DNA of 64,000 nucleotides from Nitrospira sp. MA-1 (GTDB lineage: Bacteria; Nitrospirota; Nitrospiria; Nitrospirales; UBA8639), in assembly GCA_032139905.1 (NCBI GenBank), contig JAQJDB010000005.1:355001-419000 (forward strand), read 5' to 3'. The notes beneath the pieces are model-generated. The model searched no databases. It was not told the DNA's origin and worked only from the letters and a program-made list of their open reading frames with translations. Shown here one piece after another: positions 27,060-35,720 of the stretch. The translations under genes and the position numbers were made by a program. How positions within the stretch are numbered: position 1 is the stretch's first letter; each line of letters begins with the position of its first letter.

Positions 27060-27812
27060 ATGAGGGCCTCTCGCATTCGCCTGTCTGTGTTGGTAATGTT
27101 GTTTTTCTGTTTTTCCACTGTAACAGGCTGTCTAGGAAAACGGGATTGGCAATATCCCCCGGTTTCTACGGGTTCATTCTTGAACGAAAAAGCTGCCTCG
27201 CCAATCCCGGCCAAAGCCATTGTTCTTCCGTTGGAAGATTTGAGAGGGAATGAGGCAAAAGAGGAATATTGGAAAGCTGCTATTCCCTTTGTTCCCTATG
27301 GGGATACGAAATATCAACGCCCTGAAACTGTGAAGCACCCAGAAGAGGTCGATGTCGTCAAGTTTGATCCGACTAATGATCTTGCTCAATCCATCGCTGC
27401 GGAATTAAGTCATGCAGGAGTTTTTTCCTCGGTCAACTTTTCCAAAGATGAAGGACAAGAGCCGGCAGATCTGGTCTTTCGAGGCCGTCTCCGTTCTACC
27501 GATTGGAGCCGGCGATTGTATTCGTACCTATTCGCTCCAGTTGGAGTGGTTTTTTGGATGTTAGGTCTTCCCATGAGTGAAACCACTACCGCTTTGGAGA
27601 TGGATCTTCGACTAACTCCCCTAAGTGACCCGTCGAAGGTGTTATGGAATATGACGATGGAGTTCGAAGGGAAGCAGCTCGATGGACCATATTATGGTCT
27701 TGAAAATGCGGCCGAAAGTTATCCTGAGGCTCTACAGGAAGCCTTAAAACCAGCAGTTGCAGATTTAATTGGCCTAGCCAAGGAGGACCCCAACCGTCTA
27801 ATGCCACGCTAA
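27060..27812 (+). CDS. hypothetical lipoprotein
   Basis: This is a 250-residue predicted lipoprotein: basic MRASRIR, a hydrophobic core (LSVLVMLFFCFS) and a lipobox ending TGC at about residue 24. The mature domain contains AIVLPLEDLRGNEAKEEYW and an AQSIAAELSHAGVFSSVNF segment, which recalls lipoproteins with a stress- or LPS-assembly-like alpha/beta domain. The middle SYLFAPVGVVFWMLGLPM is hydrophobic and may touch the membrane. A strong AAAGGAG precedes the ATG. The family name is not certain and the function is unknown. Confidence 0.8.
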   Translation: MRASRIRLSVLVMLFFCFSTVTGCLGKRDWQYPPVSTGSFLNEKAASPIPAKAIVLPLEDLRGNEAKEEYWKAAIPFVPYGDTKYQRPETVKHPEEVDVVKFDPTNDLAQSIAAELSHAGVFSSVNFSKDEGQEPADLVFRGRLRSTDWSRRLYSYLFAPVGVVFWMLGLPMSETTTALEMDLRLTPLSDPSKVLWNMTMEFEGKQLDGPYYGLENAAESYPEALQEALKPAVADLIGLAKEDPNRLMPR

Positions 27813-27968
27813 GTGATTGAAATTATTGCCATGTGAAAAATCAAGAAAAAATATGAAATATCTGGTTGATATTTGGCAAGCAGAAGATTATTTTAATCTT
27901 CAGGAATTGTAAAAACGGCCGATAATGATTAGGAAATACTGATATCTTGCAATGACCTTTGGCAGCGT

Positions 27969-27988
27969 CTCTCATGAATTCATGAGAG
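27969..27988. promoter_or_regulatory. perfect 20-bp palindrome upstream of cutA
   Basis: CTCTCATGAATTCATGAGAG is a perfect inverted repeat with no loop, 47 bases before the cutA start. CGTTTCCTTTTC follows. A loop-free 10-bp dyad fits a dimeric repressor site better than an intrinsic terminator, but either is possible. Confidence 0.45.
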
Positions 27989-28034
27989 CGTTTCCTTTTC
28001 ATTCAAGATTTCAGGCATTTGGTGCTATTTTTAA

Positions 28035-28373
28035 ATGGAAGAAATCGTCGTTTTGGTGACGGTAAGTTCTGAAGCGGAGGCTACAAGCCTGTCAAGGATC
28101 TTGGTGGAAAACGGGTTAGCTGCCTGCGTCAATATTATCCCAGGGGTGCGGTCAATTTTTAAATGGGATGGGAAAATTTCGGAGGAACAGGAAATTTTAT
28201 TGTTGGCAAAAACTGGGAGACAGGCGTTTGACCAATTAGTTATTATGGTGAAAGCCAATCATAGTTATACCGTTCCGGAAATCATTGCTCTTCCGATTCA
28301 GCTTGGGAGCAAAGAATATTTAGCCTGGATTCAAGATGCCACCAAGAGCCGAGTAGGTATGGTCGAAGGGTAG
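28035..28373 (+). CDS. cutA: CutA divalent-cation tolerance protein
   Basis: This is a 112-residue trimeric, ferredoxin-like-fold protein linked to copper tolerance in enterobacteria. Visible family motifs are VLVTVSSEAEA (first strand), LVENGLAACVNIIPGVRSIF with the conserved Cys, SIFKWDGKISEEQEILLLAKT and HSYTVPEIIALPI. All match CutA1 and the length is usual. The biochemical role is debated even in model species. A perfect palindrome upstream may mark regulation. Confidence 0.94.
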   Translation: MEEIVVLVTVSSEAEATSLSRILVENGLAACVNIIPGVRSIFKWDGKISEEQEILLLAKTGRQAFDQLVIMVKANHSYTVPEIIALPIQLGSKEYLAWIQDATKSRVGMVEG

Positions 28374-28449
28374 TGGAAGGTGTATTTGGCTTTATTGGCT
28401 GTAATTCTAAGAACCTTAGAAGTTCTTAACTTTTTAATTTTGGTGAATT

Positions 28450-29448
28450 ATGAAAGAATCTGAAGATGCCTTGACGGTGATCATATTTCGAGGCGCACGA
28501 GCAAATCCTTGGCGCCTCAAATTCAGGAAGTCTTTTGTGAAATATGGAATAATTGTTGGTTTAGTGTTACTGCTCGTTCAGGGTGGGGTAATTACGCATT
28601 ATGTTTACCAGTGGAGCCAACTCAGTGAATTAGGAGAAATAAAACAAGAATTAAATACGTCACGTGCTCGAACCAGCAATTTTTCAACAGAAGTAGATGG
28701 AATGAAGAAGCGAATGTTGGTGTTGGAGACCCTCAATCGGAAACTTCAGACCATGTTTGGTCTGGAGGCGGATGAGATTCAGGGGTTGCCTACTGGCCTT
28801 CCTGGGCAAGGGGGAGAAGAGTTGCCATATGAGGAGGTGCCATACGATGGGCTGCAAGAGGAGGCACCTTTGGAGTCAAAGCCTGCAATTGCAAGGACCG
28901 GGGTCCCAGCGGTTTCTGGATTAGATTCGACCATTGACCGAAAAATAACCGAGATCAAAGCTGGGCTAGAGTGGCTAAACCAACAAACTGAATTAGAAAA
29001 TAAAATTTTGGAAGAACTTTCTGCTGCGGCTCAGAAAAAAGCTGATCAATGGGCTTCCATTCCTTCCATCTGGCCAGTTAAAGGTGTCTTAACCTCAAAA
29101 TTTGGTCCTCGCGTTTCTCCTTTTACAGGGAAAAAAGCCTTGCATGCAGGAATTGATATCGGTGCACCAACTGGCACAGAGGTTCGGTCCCCCGCTTCGG
29201 GGAAAATTGTTGTAGCCGCTTATGATGGGCGGATGGGGAAATTTGTTCGTATTGATCATGGTTACGGCATAGAAACGACCTACGGTCATATGTCCAAAAT
29301 TAATGTGAAATATGGGGATAAAGTTCAAAGAGGCGACCTTGTCGGTCTTGTCGGGAGCACGGGAAAGTTTTCTACGGGACCCCATCTGCACTATCAAGTG
29401 GCTGTGAATGATAGAGTTGTAGATCCCATTCATTATATTTTGGATTAG
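28450..29448 (+). CDS. M23 (LytM-type) peptidase family protein
   Basis: This is a 332-residue envelope protein. A short basic cytoplasmic segment precedes a single membrane helix (residues about 32-52, GIIVGLVLLLVQGGVI). A coiled coil follows (about 56-100), then a Glu/Pro-rich linker, and a C-terminal LytM domain from about residue 205. Zinc-site motifs are intact: HAGIDIGAP (HxxxD), then the central block HGYGIETTYGHMSK and GPHLHYQV (HxH). It should be an active peptidoglycan endopeptidase or a regulator of amidases, like MepM. The close match to the family start KGVLTSKFGPRVSPFTG supports this. Confidence 0.93.
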   Translation: MKESEDALTVIIFRGARANPWRLKFRKSFVKYGIIVGLVLLLVQGGVITHYVYQWSQLSELGEIKQELNTSRARTSNFSTEVDGMKKRMLVLETLNRKLQTMFGLEADEIQGLPTGLPGQGGEELPYEEVPYDGLQEEAPLESKPAIARTGVPAVSGLDSTIDRKITEIKAGLEWLNQQTELENKILEELSAAAQKKADQWASIPSIWPVKGVLTSKFGPRVSPFTGKKALHAGIDIGAPTGTEVRSPASGKIVVAAYDGRMGKFVRIDHGYGIETTYGHMSKINVKYGDKVQRGDLVGLVGSTGKFSTGPHLHYQVAVNDRVVDPIHYILD

Positions 29449-29579
29449 CCAGTCCCCCACATCAGCTCTGGGATATACGTTAGGCATCTTCCAGGTCCGT
29501 CTGGCATTTCTTTCCTGCAACACTTCCATCTTCTTCTGATAATTTTGGGACAAAAGACCTAAGCAGTTTTATTCGAGAC

Positions 29580-29645
29580 TGGGTCTTCTTTTATAGATGG
29601 TGGGCCTTCTTTTGTGTTGAATTCTCAAAATTAATTACATAGATT
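29580..29645 (+). promoter_or_regulatory. candidate promoter and tandem operator of the 2-oxoacid oxidoreductase operon
   Basis: Two direct repeats, TGGGTCTTCTTTTAT (from 29580) and TGGGCCTTCTTTTGT (from 29601), lie 21 bases apart. A -35-like TTGAAT (29617-29622) and -10-like TAGATT (29640-29645) follow with a 17-base spacer. The second TGGGYC begins 16 bases before the -35 box, exactly as at the icd and acl promoters. The match in the remaining bases is weaker. A second possible promoter, TTGACA at 29758, lies nearer the gene but has a poor -10. Confidence 0.4.
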
Positions 29646-29872
29646 AGCATTGAAGACGTTGAGGAATTTTTGTTTGTTGTGGGATATTTAAGAAAGGTTC
29701 GGGATATTCTGGGGAAATTAATTTAAAATTAAAGTCTAACGGATAAATTGACAATAATTTATTTCCTTTGTTAGTTTGTGTTCTTGCTGGGTGATTTTAC
29801 CTAGCAGAAAATTTTGTGAAAAATAAATATGGTGATGGTTATTTTTGTTTTTAACCAAGGAGGAGGCCCAAT

Positions 29873-30763
29873 ATGAGTCTCGATTACGTAAAATTCACGC
29901 CAGGTTTCGGAAAATTTATGCCAAAAGAATATCGGGATATGGTCGAGCATGGTCCATTTGGAAAGAAGACTTCTGTGTCGCAAGTGGGGACGTTTAAAGA
30001 GATCTTAGAGGAACATCCTATGTGTGCAGGGTGTGCGATGACGTTGTTTATCCGATTGGCTATCATTGCCTTCCCTAACCCGGAAGACACGATTACCGTC
30101 GGGACAGCAGGATGTGGGCGTCTGGCCATTTCCCAGGCGGCTATTCCTTTTGTCTATGGGAATTATGGTGATCAAAATGGGGTGGCCAGTGGGTTGTCTC
30201 GTGGACTGAGATTGCGTTTTGGTGATAAACCCAAAGACGTTGTGGTAATGGCCGGAGACGGAGGAATGGCTGACATTGGTTTTGCGCAGACGTTACATTC
30301 CTGGTTTCGAAAAGAAAAATTTACGACCATCATGTTGGATAACGAGGTTTATGGGAATACGGGTGGTCAAGAAAGCGGAATGACCAACAAGGGCCAAGTT
30401 TTGAAGATGGCCCCTTTGGGCAAAAAATTTGAAAAGATGGATATGTTAGGTATGGCCAAGGTTGCAGGGTGTGCCTATGTGGCAACAGTGGTTCCCAACA
30501 ACCCAAGAAGAGTAGAGAGTGTCATTAAGAAAGCGGTTTTGATTGCACGAGAAGTGGGCCCAACGTATATCCAAGCCTATACCTCCTGTAACATTGAATA
30601 TGCAATTCCAACAGATAAAGTGATGGAAGATGCCAAAGATGTTGAGAATGATCGTTATGCATTTTCTGAATATCTTACGGACGAAGCCAAGCAGCATTTA
30701 GCTGAATTATACGGATATAAAGAGTATCTCCCGAAGCCAGCAGCTGCAGTAACAAAAGGGTAG
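29873..30763 (+). CDS. 2-oxoacid:ferredoxin oxidoreductase, beta (TPP-binding) subunit
   Basis: This is the 296-residue TPP-binding subunit of a five-subunit oxidoreductase that carboxylates acetyl-CoA or succinyl-CoA with reduced ferredoxin in the rTCA cycle. Markers are HPMCAGCAMTLF and GTAGCGR, the [4Fe-4S] and TPP cysteines also found in other beta subunits. The thiamine-binding MAGDGGMADIG (GDG) is followed by LDNEVYGNTGGQESGMT. It is the first gene of the operon, with a very strong AAGGAGGAGG site. Sequence alone cannot tell the pyruvate-type from the 2-oxoglutarate-type enzyme. Confidence 0.93.
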   Translation: MSLDYVKFTPGFGKFMPKEYRDMVEHGPFGKKTSVSQVGTFKEILEEHPMCAGCAMTLFIRLAIIAFPNPEDTITVGTAGCGRLAISQAAIPFVYGNYGDQNGVASGLSRGLRLRFGDKPKDVVVMAGDGGMADIGFAQTLHSWFRKEKFTTIMLDNEVYGNTGGQESGMTNKGQVLKMAPLGKKFEKMDMLGMAKVAGCAYVATVVPNNPRRVESVIKKAVLIAREVGPTYIQAYTSCNIEYAIPTDKVMEDAKDVENDRYAFSEYLTDEAKQHLAELYGYKEYLPKPAAAVTKG

Positions 30764-30825
30764 TCTACTTCCTAAGGGAAGAATGGTTTAGGTGCTTTTA
30801 AAAGGTAAGAGAATGGAGGTTGAAA

Positions 30826-31563
30826 ATGGCTATTCGTTATAACATTCGTATGGCAGGAGTTGGTGGCCAGGGGGTGGTGACTGCATCCCACATTTTTAGC
30901 ACGGCGGTCATTAATGCTGGAGGGGAGAGCACCATCGTTCCGTTTTATGGGTCTGAAAAGCGAATGGCTCCAGTGGAGAGTTATGTGCGGGTCTCGAATG
31001 AGCCAATTTACGAAATTGGAGAAATTACCTTTCCTCATATTCTCATGATCTTTCATCCGCAGTGCATCACCCATGGAAAGAGTTATACGAATCCTTTCTA
31101 TTATGGGTTAAAAAATGAGGGAGTTGTTCTTATCAATAGCAACATACCTATGAATCTTGAACCGGATCAAGCTGCGGAATTGAAAGAACTAAATGCAAAA
31201 ATATATTACCTCCCGGCCACACAGATGTCGCTAGATGTGGCCGGAATTGATTTGGCCACCAACATGGCTATGGTTGGAGCAATCGGGGCAATTACGGGAC
31301 TTTCGACTTTAGAGGCCTCGGGTACGGCTGTGAAAGACCGATTTCTTGGAAAAGGTTTTGTGGTGTCAGGCGGAACTGCCGCATTGGATAGTGTAGTGGA
31401 AAGAAAGTTCAAGAAAAAAGCAGAATTGATTGAAAAAAACTTAGCGGTGGTGAAGGCTGGTTGGGATTACGCCGTCGACAATGGTTGGACATTGGGAGCT
31501 TCCTCAATGGCCGACCAAACAACTAGTGCTGCAGCAGCCAAAGCAGCAAAGGCTTCGGTCTAA
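30826..31563 (+). CDS. 2-oxoacid:ferredoxin oxidoreductase, gamma subunit
   Basis: This is a 245-residue gamma subunit with the family N-terminus RYNIRMAGVGGQGVVTASHI, a glycine-rich loop of the pyruvate/ketoisovalerate oxidoreductase gamma domain. Next comes FYGSEKRMAPVESYVRVS. The C-terminal 55 residues (Ala/Lys-rich, ending AAAAKAAKASV) form a low-complexity extension. The ATG at 30826 lies behind GGAGG; a TTG two codons earlier is less likely. It follows the beta subunit by 62 bases. Confidence 0.92.
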   Translation: MAIRYNIRMAGVGGQGVVTASHIFSTAVINAGGESTIVPFYGSEKRMAPVESYVRVSNEPIYEIGEITFPHILMIFHPQCITHGKSYTNPFYYGLKNEGVVLINSNIPMNLEPDQAAELKELNAKIYYLPATQMSLDVAGIDLATNMAMVGAIGAITGLSTLEASGTAVKDRFLGKGFVVSGGTAALDSVVERKFKKKAELIEKNLAVVKAGWDYAVDNGWTLGASSMADQTTSAAAAKAAKASV

Positions 31564-31594
31564 AAAGAGAAAAAGAAATTGAAAGGGGAGAGCG

Positions 31595-31918
31595 ATGTAT
31601 CTTGTTGCAAATATAGATATAGATATTTGTGCTGCAACCAGCTGTAAGTTGTGCACACAATACTGTCCGGAAGCCAATACGATTCAGTATGATACGGAAG
31701 CGGGAAAGGACAGGGGTTTAAAGTATGGATCGGCCTATGTGGCCGTTGATCGTTGTAAGGGTTGCGCACAATGCGTCTGGGTTTGTGACAATATGGCCAA
31801 GCACCATGCCATTAAAATGGAAATGATCGATCAAATCGGGGATGCTGCACTCACTGAAAATATTTCCTACTTGGAAAAAAATACCAAAGCGGTTCTTGCT
31901 AGTCCGTTAAAGGGATAA
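31595..31918 (+). CDS. 2-oxoacid:ferredoxin oxidoreductase, delta (ferredoxin) subunit
   Basis: This is a 107-residue ferredoxin-like subunit. It has two cysteine clusters: CAATSCKLCTQYCPE near the N-terminus and CKGCAQCVWVC around residue 53. They are expected to hold two [4Fe-4S] clusters that carry electrons from the TPP site to ferredoxin. The first cluster has an irregular CxxxxCxxCxxxC spacing (Cys at 12, 17, 20 and 24). GGGGAG precedes the ATG. The order beta-gamma-delta continues with the epsilon gene. Confidence 0.9.
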   Translation: MYLVANIDIDICAATSCKLCTQYCPEANTIQYDTEAGKDRGLKYGSAYVAVDRCKGCAQCVWVCDNMAKHHAIKMEMIDQIGDAALTENISYLEKNTKAVLASPLKG

Positions 31919-31974
31919 CCTAACAAAGTCTTTTCATTTTCCAGTCATTTTATACTCATCAATCGGAGTTCAAC

Positions 31975-32736
31975 GTGGAATTAACCAAAGAACTAGAAAA
32001 CGCAATCGTGGCTCCAGGGCCGCAAGGCTTCCATCCTCCATCAGCTGCAGAGCTTGGTGTGCTGACTCCAGACTCAGGAATGGGCCTAAAGTTTGGGCAT
32101 ATTGTTGAGGAAGAACGGGCGTTGGAAGCTATGGCGCATTCGATGTTCACAAGGAAGAATGCCACCATTTTTCCTGGGCCAATGGTCTTATGGGCATGGA
32201 ATGAACATGCTGCGGATAAGGCGAAGGCGGTCTTGGAGTTAGCCGCCCAAATTCCTGACGTATTGATTATTCCGATGCCAGATTATAGACCAAAGTATCC
32301 TAAAGTTGAGCCAGAAGAAGTCATCAACCCTAATCATCCCAATCTTACGATATGGGGTAATAAGATTGAGGCTTGTATCTTTATTGGTGTGCATTGTCAC
32401 TATGCTAATTTGACCCTCAAAATGATCCGAGCTGGAACAAATTGCTGGACTTCTGCAATTTGCGCGGAACAAGGCCATGAGGATGCCATGTTCACAGTTC
32501 GAGATTCTGATGCCGCCAAAATTAGGCGAGCCGCAGCCGTGTTTAAGAGAGTGCGGGAAGAAATGGGGATCAAATTGCCAGAAAATAGCAATAATGTTCG
32601 TTTTACCGGACTACAATCCAAGGTCCATGGTGGCAAAACACACACCAATCCACTGGATTTCAGTATAGAAAGCCCTGTTGATGGGAACGCGGCGGCGTTT
32701 GGCCATAAAGCTGAACACATGCAAAAAGAAGCATGA
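31975..32736 (+). CDS. 2-oxoacid:ferredoxin oxidoreductase, epsilon subunit (CODH-beta-like)
   Basis: This is a 253-residue subunit typical of five-subunit oxidoreductases from rTCA autotrophs, often annotated as CO dehydrogenase beta-subunit family. Visible features are ATIFPGPMVLWAWNEHAADKA, VLIIPMPDYRPKYP, and a Cys/His-rich middle (CIFIGVHCHYAN; TSAICAEQGHEDAM). The start is GTG at 31975 after GGAG. No known cofactor motif is seen. Its position inside the operon supports a structural role in the complex, which is the inference used here. Confidence 0.85.
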   Translation: MELTKELENAIVAPGPQGFHPPSAAELGVLTPDSGMGLKFGHIVEEERALEAMAHSMFTRKNATIFPGPMVLWAWNEHAADKAKAVLELAAQIPDVLIIPMPDYRPKYPKVEPEEVINPNHPNLTIWGNKIEACIFIGVHCHYANLTLKMIRAGTNCWTSAICAEQGHEDAMFTVRDSDAAKIRRAAAVFKRVREEMGIKLPENSNNVRFTGLQSKVHGGKTHTNPLDFSIESPVDGNAAAFGHKAEHMQKEA

Positions 32737-32780
32737 TTATATTTGTGAAATTTTTACTTAAGTCATAAGGGGGTAAAACC

Positions 32781-34133
32781 ATGAGCGAAGCCCTTGAATC
32801 AGAAGTTAAAACCAATCCCCAAGGTGATCCAATTACCAGTGCACCGGAAGCACCATCGATTGATAGTGCAAAAGGAAGAAAAGACCCTCACGGCGATGCA
32901 AAAAATCAGCGGGTAGTCTCTCCAGAGTATATGTTTTCGGAAGCTCCTCGTGAACGGGAATTTATTACCGGTAGTGAATGTGCAAAAGAAGCAGTGAGAC
33001 GTTCAAATGTAGATATGTCCGTGGCCTACCCTATTACCCCGCAAAGCGAAACATTACAGTTAATTGGGGTTTTGTATGGAGAAGGGTATGTGAAGGAATT
33101 CTATCGAGGCGAAGAAGAGTATGGTGTCATGTCGGCAATTGCCGGGGCCTCGCGCGCGGGTGTTCGAGCCTTTACGGCCACTGCAGGTCCTGGAACATTA
33201 CGAGGTCTTGAACCCATCGTTTCGTGGGCTGGTCACCGTCTTCCCGCCGTTTGCATGTTTACCTGCAGAGTCGTCAATGCTCCGCTGGCTATCCAACCCG
33301 ATAATATTGAAATTGCCTATCTTTTAAATAGCGGAATGCTCGTTTTTCATGCTGAAAATCAACAGGACCTGTTCGATTTTATTATGAAGGGCTTTATTAT
33401 CAGTGAAAAAAATGATGTCACGCTCCCGGTAGGGGTTTGTTGTGATGGATTTTTTGTGACTCATGCTCGCGGATATTGTGCGATGCCGGATCGTAGCCTT
33501 AAGCTCCCACCTCGAGATCCTTACCGAGGGTCGGTACCGGTCCTGGATGCGGAGAACCCTCCAGCTCGACTGTCTCGTGATGCTCCAGTTCAAAAATCTA
33601 ATTTTATGGCCTATAATATTCACGCGGTGTGGCAGCAGGAAGTATGGGCTGGCGTTGAACGTTCACGGAAATATATTAATCAATATATGGATGGATTGTT
33701 AGAAGCCCAGGACGTGGAAGACGCAGATGTTCTCCTTGTAGCTTCTGGGAGTGCAGCCGCCCAATCTCGCGAAGCAGTTCGACAATGTCAGGAAAAAGGT
33801 ATTAAAGCTGGATTGATCAAAATTCGTTCCTTGCGACCTTTTCCAACAAATGAACTGAGGAAGCTGTGTGGTAATGCCAAGCTTATAGTCATTCCCGAGT
33901 TTAATTATGTCGGGTGGTTAGCTAAAGATGTAGCTACGGCAATTTATGGATTCTCCAACGCAAAAATTGTGGCTGGCCCACATGTCTACGGGGGAATGTC
34001 GATGCCGGTTGAAATGATTACGGATGAAGTGGAATGTGGTCTGACTGGTAAAAAGTCCAATACAGTTCCTCCTTCAGCCATTATGGGTGCGGCCGATCCG
34101 AAGGCCGTTGCAGAATTTATGAAAAGTATTTAA
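32781..34133 (+). CDS. 2-oxoacid:ferredoxin oxidoreductase, alpha subunit
   Basis: This is the 450-residue alpha subunit, holding the pyrimidine-binding half of the TPP site plus a transketolase C-terminal domain. Motifs are VAYPITPQSETLQLIG, the TPP-activating Glu region EEYGVMSAIAGASRAG, then TATAGPGTLRGLEP. The C-terminal domain reads LLVASGSAAAQSREAV and LIKIRSLRPFPTNELRK. The first about 45 residues are polar and look like a linker. It is the last gene of the operon and is followed by a strong terminator. Confidence 0.94.
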   Translation: MSEALESEVKTNPQGDPITSAPEAPSIDSAKGRKDPHGDAKNQRVVSPEYMFSEAPREREFITGSECAKEAVRRSNVDMSVAYPITPQSETLQLIGVLYGEGYVKEFYRGEEEYGVMSAIAGASRAGVRAFTATAGPGTLRGLEPIVSWAGHRLPAVCMFTCRVVNAPLAIQPDNIEIAYLLNSGMLVFHAENQQDLFDFIMKGFIISEKNDVTLPVGVCCDGFFVTHARGYCAMPDRSLKLPPRDPYRGSVPVLDAENPPARLSRDAPVQKSNFMAYNIHAVWQQEVWAGVERSRKYINQYMDGLLEAQDVEDADVLLVASGSAAAQSREAVRQCQEKGIKAGLIKIRSLRPFPTNELRKLCGNAKLIVIPEFNYVGWLAKDVATAIYGFSNAKIVAGPHVYGGMSMPVEMITDEVECGLTGKKSNTVPPSAIMGAADPKAVAEFMKSI

Positions 34134-34160
34134 TTCAATTGTCCAACAATTGAGAATTCT

Positions 34161-34194
34161 AAGGCCCGCCCCAAAGAAATTGGGGCGGGCCTTT
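34161..34194 (+). terminator. intrinsic terminator of the oxidoreductase operon
   Basis: The arms AAGGCCCGCCCC and GGGGCGGGCCTTT flank AAAGAAATT. The 11-12 base G+C-rich stem ends in a T-rich tail (TTTCTGTAT). It starts 28 bases after the alpha-subunit stop. Confidence 0.9.
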
Positions 34195-34231
34195 CTGTAT
34201 CATTTCAACTATTCAGGACAATATACCTTCT

Positions 34232-35050
34232 GTGAAACCGGGAAGAATTCTCGTAACCAATGATGATGGCATTGGTTCGCCTGGCATTCTGGCCCTTGCC
34301 AAAGCCATGAAGGCATTGGGACAAGTTTGGGTTGTCGCCCCAGAGAAAACACAGAATGCAGTAGGGCGGGGGATGACGCTGCATAAACCATTGCGGGTAA
34401 GGCAAATTCGGCCGCGGTGGTATGCCGTGAATGGGACTCCGGCAGATTGTGTCACTCTGGCCATTTGCAAGCTTTTAGAAACGAACGTGCCTGTTCTTGT
34501 GGTCTCGGGAATTAATAAGGGGTGGAATCTGGGAGATGACGTCACCAACTCGGGTACGGTGGCAGGCGCGTTGGAAGGCATGCTCCATGGTATTCCATCC
34601 CTGGCAGTGTCCTTAGAAGATTGCCCAAAAGCATCCTATGCAATGGCTGCCCATTATGCGGTTCAACTGGCGGAGCGGATTTTAAAATCAGGTTTGCCGG
34701 AAGGGACGATTCTCAATGTGAATGTTCCTGGCTCAAGAATGGAAGCGATTGCCGGCCTACAGTTCACGAGTTTGAGCCAACGACGGTATCATAAGCCAGT
34801 GGTGGAAAAAATTGACCCCAGGGGAGTGTCCTATTTCTGGATCGCTGGGGAACGACAATCGTGGGCCAGAAAAAAACCCTCCGACCATGATGCGATGGAA
34901 AAGAACCTGGTTTCAGTCACTCCTTTGCATTTAGATTTAACGGATTACGTGGCGCTCAATAGGCTGAAGAGTTGGGTAAAAACTTTTTCACCCAAAAAAG
35001 GAACTCATGTTTCATCTGTTCGGAAATTGACGAAAATAAAAAGGGATTGA
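34232..35050 (+). CDS. surE: 5'/3'-nucleotidase SurE
   Basis: This is a 272-residue survival protein E, a metal-dependent nucleoside monophosphatase. The acidic metal site sits in ILVTNDDGIGSPGI near the N-terminus. Next are VVAPEKTQNAVGRGMT, VNGTPADCVTLAI, VSGINKGWNLGDDVTNSGTV-like (the SGIN...G block) and TILNVNVPG. The start is GTG at 34232. The C-terminal Lys-rich 25 residues exceed the family core. It shares no operon signal with the upstream unit, which is terminated just before it. Confidence 0.94.
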   Translation: MKPGRILVTNDDGIGSPGILALAKAMKALGQVWVVAPEKTQNAVGRGMTLHKPLRVRQIRPRWYAVNGTPADCVTLAICKLLETNVPVLVVSGINKGWNLGDDVTNSGTVAGALEGMLHGIPSLAVSLEDCPKASYAMAAHYAVQLAERILKSGLPEGTILNVNVPGSRMEAIAGLQFTSLSQRRYHKPVVEKIDPRGVSYFWIAGERQSWARKKPSDHDAMEKNLVSVTPLHLDLTDYVALNRLKSWVKTFSPKKGTHVSSVRKLTKIKRD

Positions 35051-35105
35051 TAATCCTCTAGCCCATTTTGGTAAATATTATCTATTAGCTTTTGGTTCCA
35101 TTGCC

Positions 35106-35708
35106 ATGGACTTGGTCAAACAATTATATGACTGGATGCTGTCCTGGGCTGATTCGCCCTATGGAGTTCCTGCACTCTTTGGCTTGGCTTTAGCCGAATC
35201 CTCATTCTTCCCGCTCCCTCCTGATGTGTTATTAATTGCCATGACGCTTGGCAGTCCTGTAAATGCCTGGTGGTTTGCCACGGTGGCTACAGTTGGGTCA
35301 GTTCTTGGAGGGGCTTTGGGTTATGGTATTGGTTGGTATGGAGGGCAACCCGTTTTAAAAAAAATCATGGGGCAAGATCGAATGGATCTTGTGCATCAGT
35401 ATTTTCAACGGTATGAAGGCTGGGCAATCCTTATTGCCGGATTCACCCCAATCCCTTATAAAATTTTTACGATAGGGGCCGGAGCCTTTTATGTTGATTT
35501 CAAAACCTTTATGGTGGCTTCGATAGTGAGTCGAGGCGGGCGTTTTTTTCTGGTGGCGGGCGCCATTCAATTCTTCGGCCCATGGATAAAAGATAGCATC
35601 GAAAAATATTTCAATCTTTTCTCAATCGTATTCATCGTTCTGTTGATCCTGGGTTTTTGGATTGTGAAACATCAGGGACAAAAACTAGCACAAAAGACTT
35701 CTACCTGA
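35106..35708 (+). CDS. DedA/YqaA-like membrane protein
   Basis: This is a 200-residue integral membrane protein of the SNARE-associated/DedA superfamily, YqaA branch. Motifs: LAESSFFPLPPDVLLIAMTL, with the acidic residue and PLPPD turn of the family; GGALGYGIGWYGG; and FTPIPYKIFTIGAGAF, the conserved P-x-P-x-K re-entrant loop. About five hydrophobic segments are seen. The superfamily includes phospholipid scramblases and undecaprenyl-phosphate recycling proteins; the substrate is unknown here. It is 55 bases after surE and 12 bases before cysS, so likely cotranscribed. Confidence 0.87.
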   Translation: MDLVKQLYDWMLSWADSPYGVPALFGLALAESSFFPLPPDVLLIAMTLGSPVNAWWFATVATVGSVLGGALGYGIGWYGGQPVLKKIMGQDRMDLVHQYFQRYEGWAILIAGFTPIPYKIFTIGAGAFYVDFKTFMVASIVSRGGRFFLVAGAIQFFGPWIKDSIEKYFNLFSIVFIVLLILGFWIVKHQGQKLAQKTST

Positions 35709-35720
35709 GAGCTATAAATA

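Noticed and set aside
26764-27063. 99-codon frame between thrH and the lipoprotein gene
   Set aside because: It starts with TTG without a ribosome site, runs through the Shine-Dalgarno of the next gene and looks like non-coding sequence.
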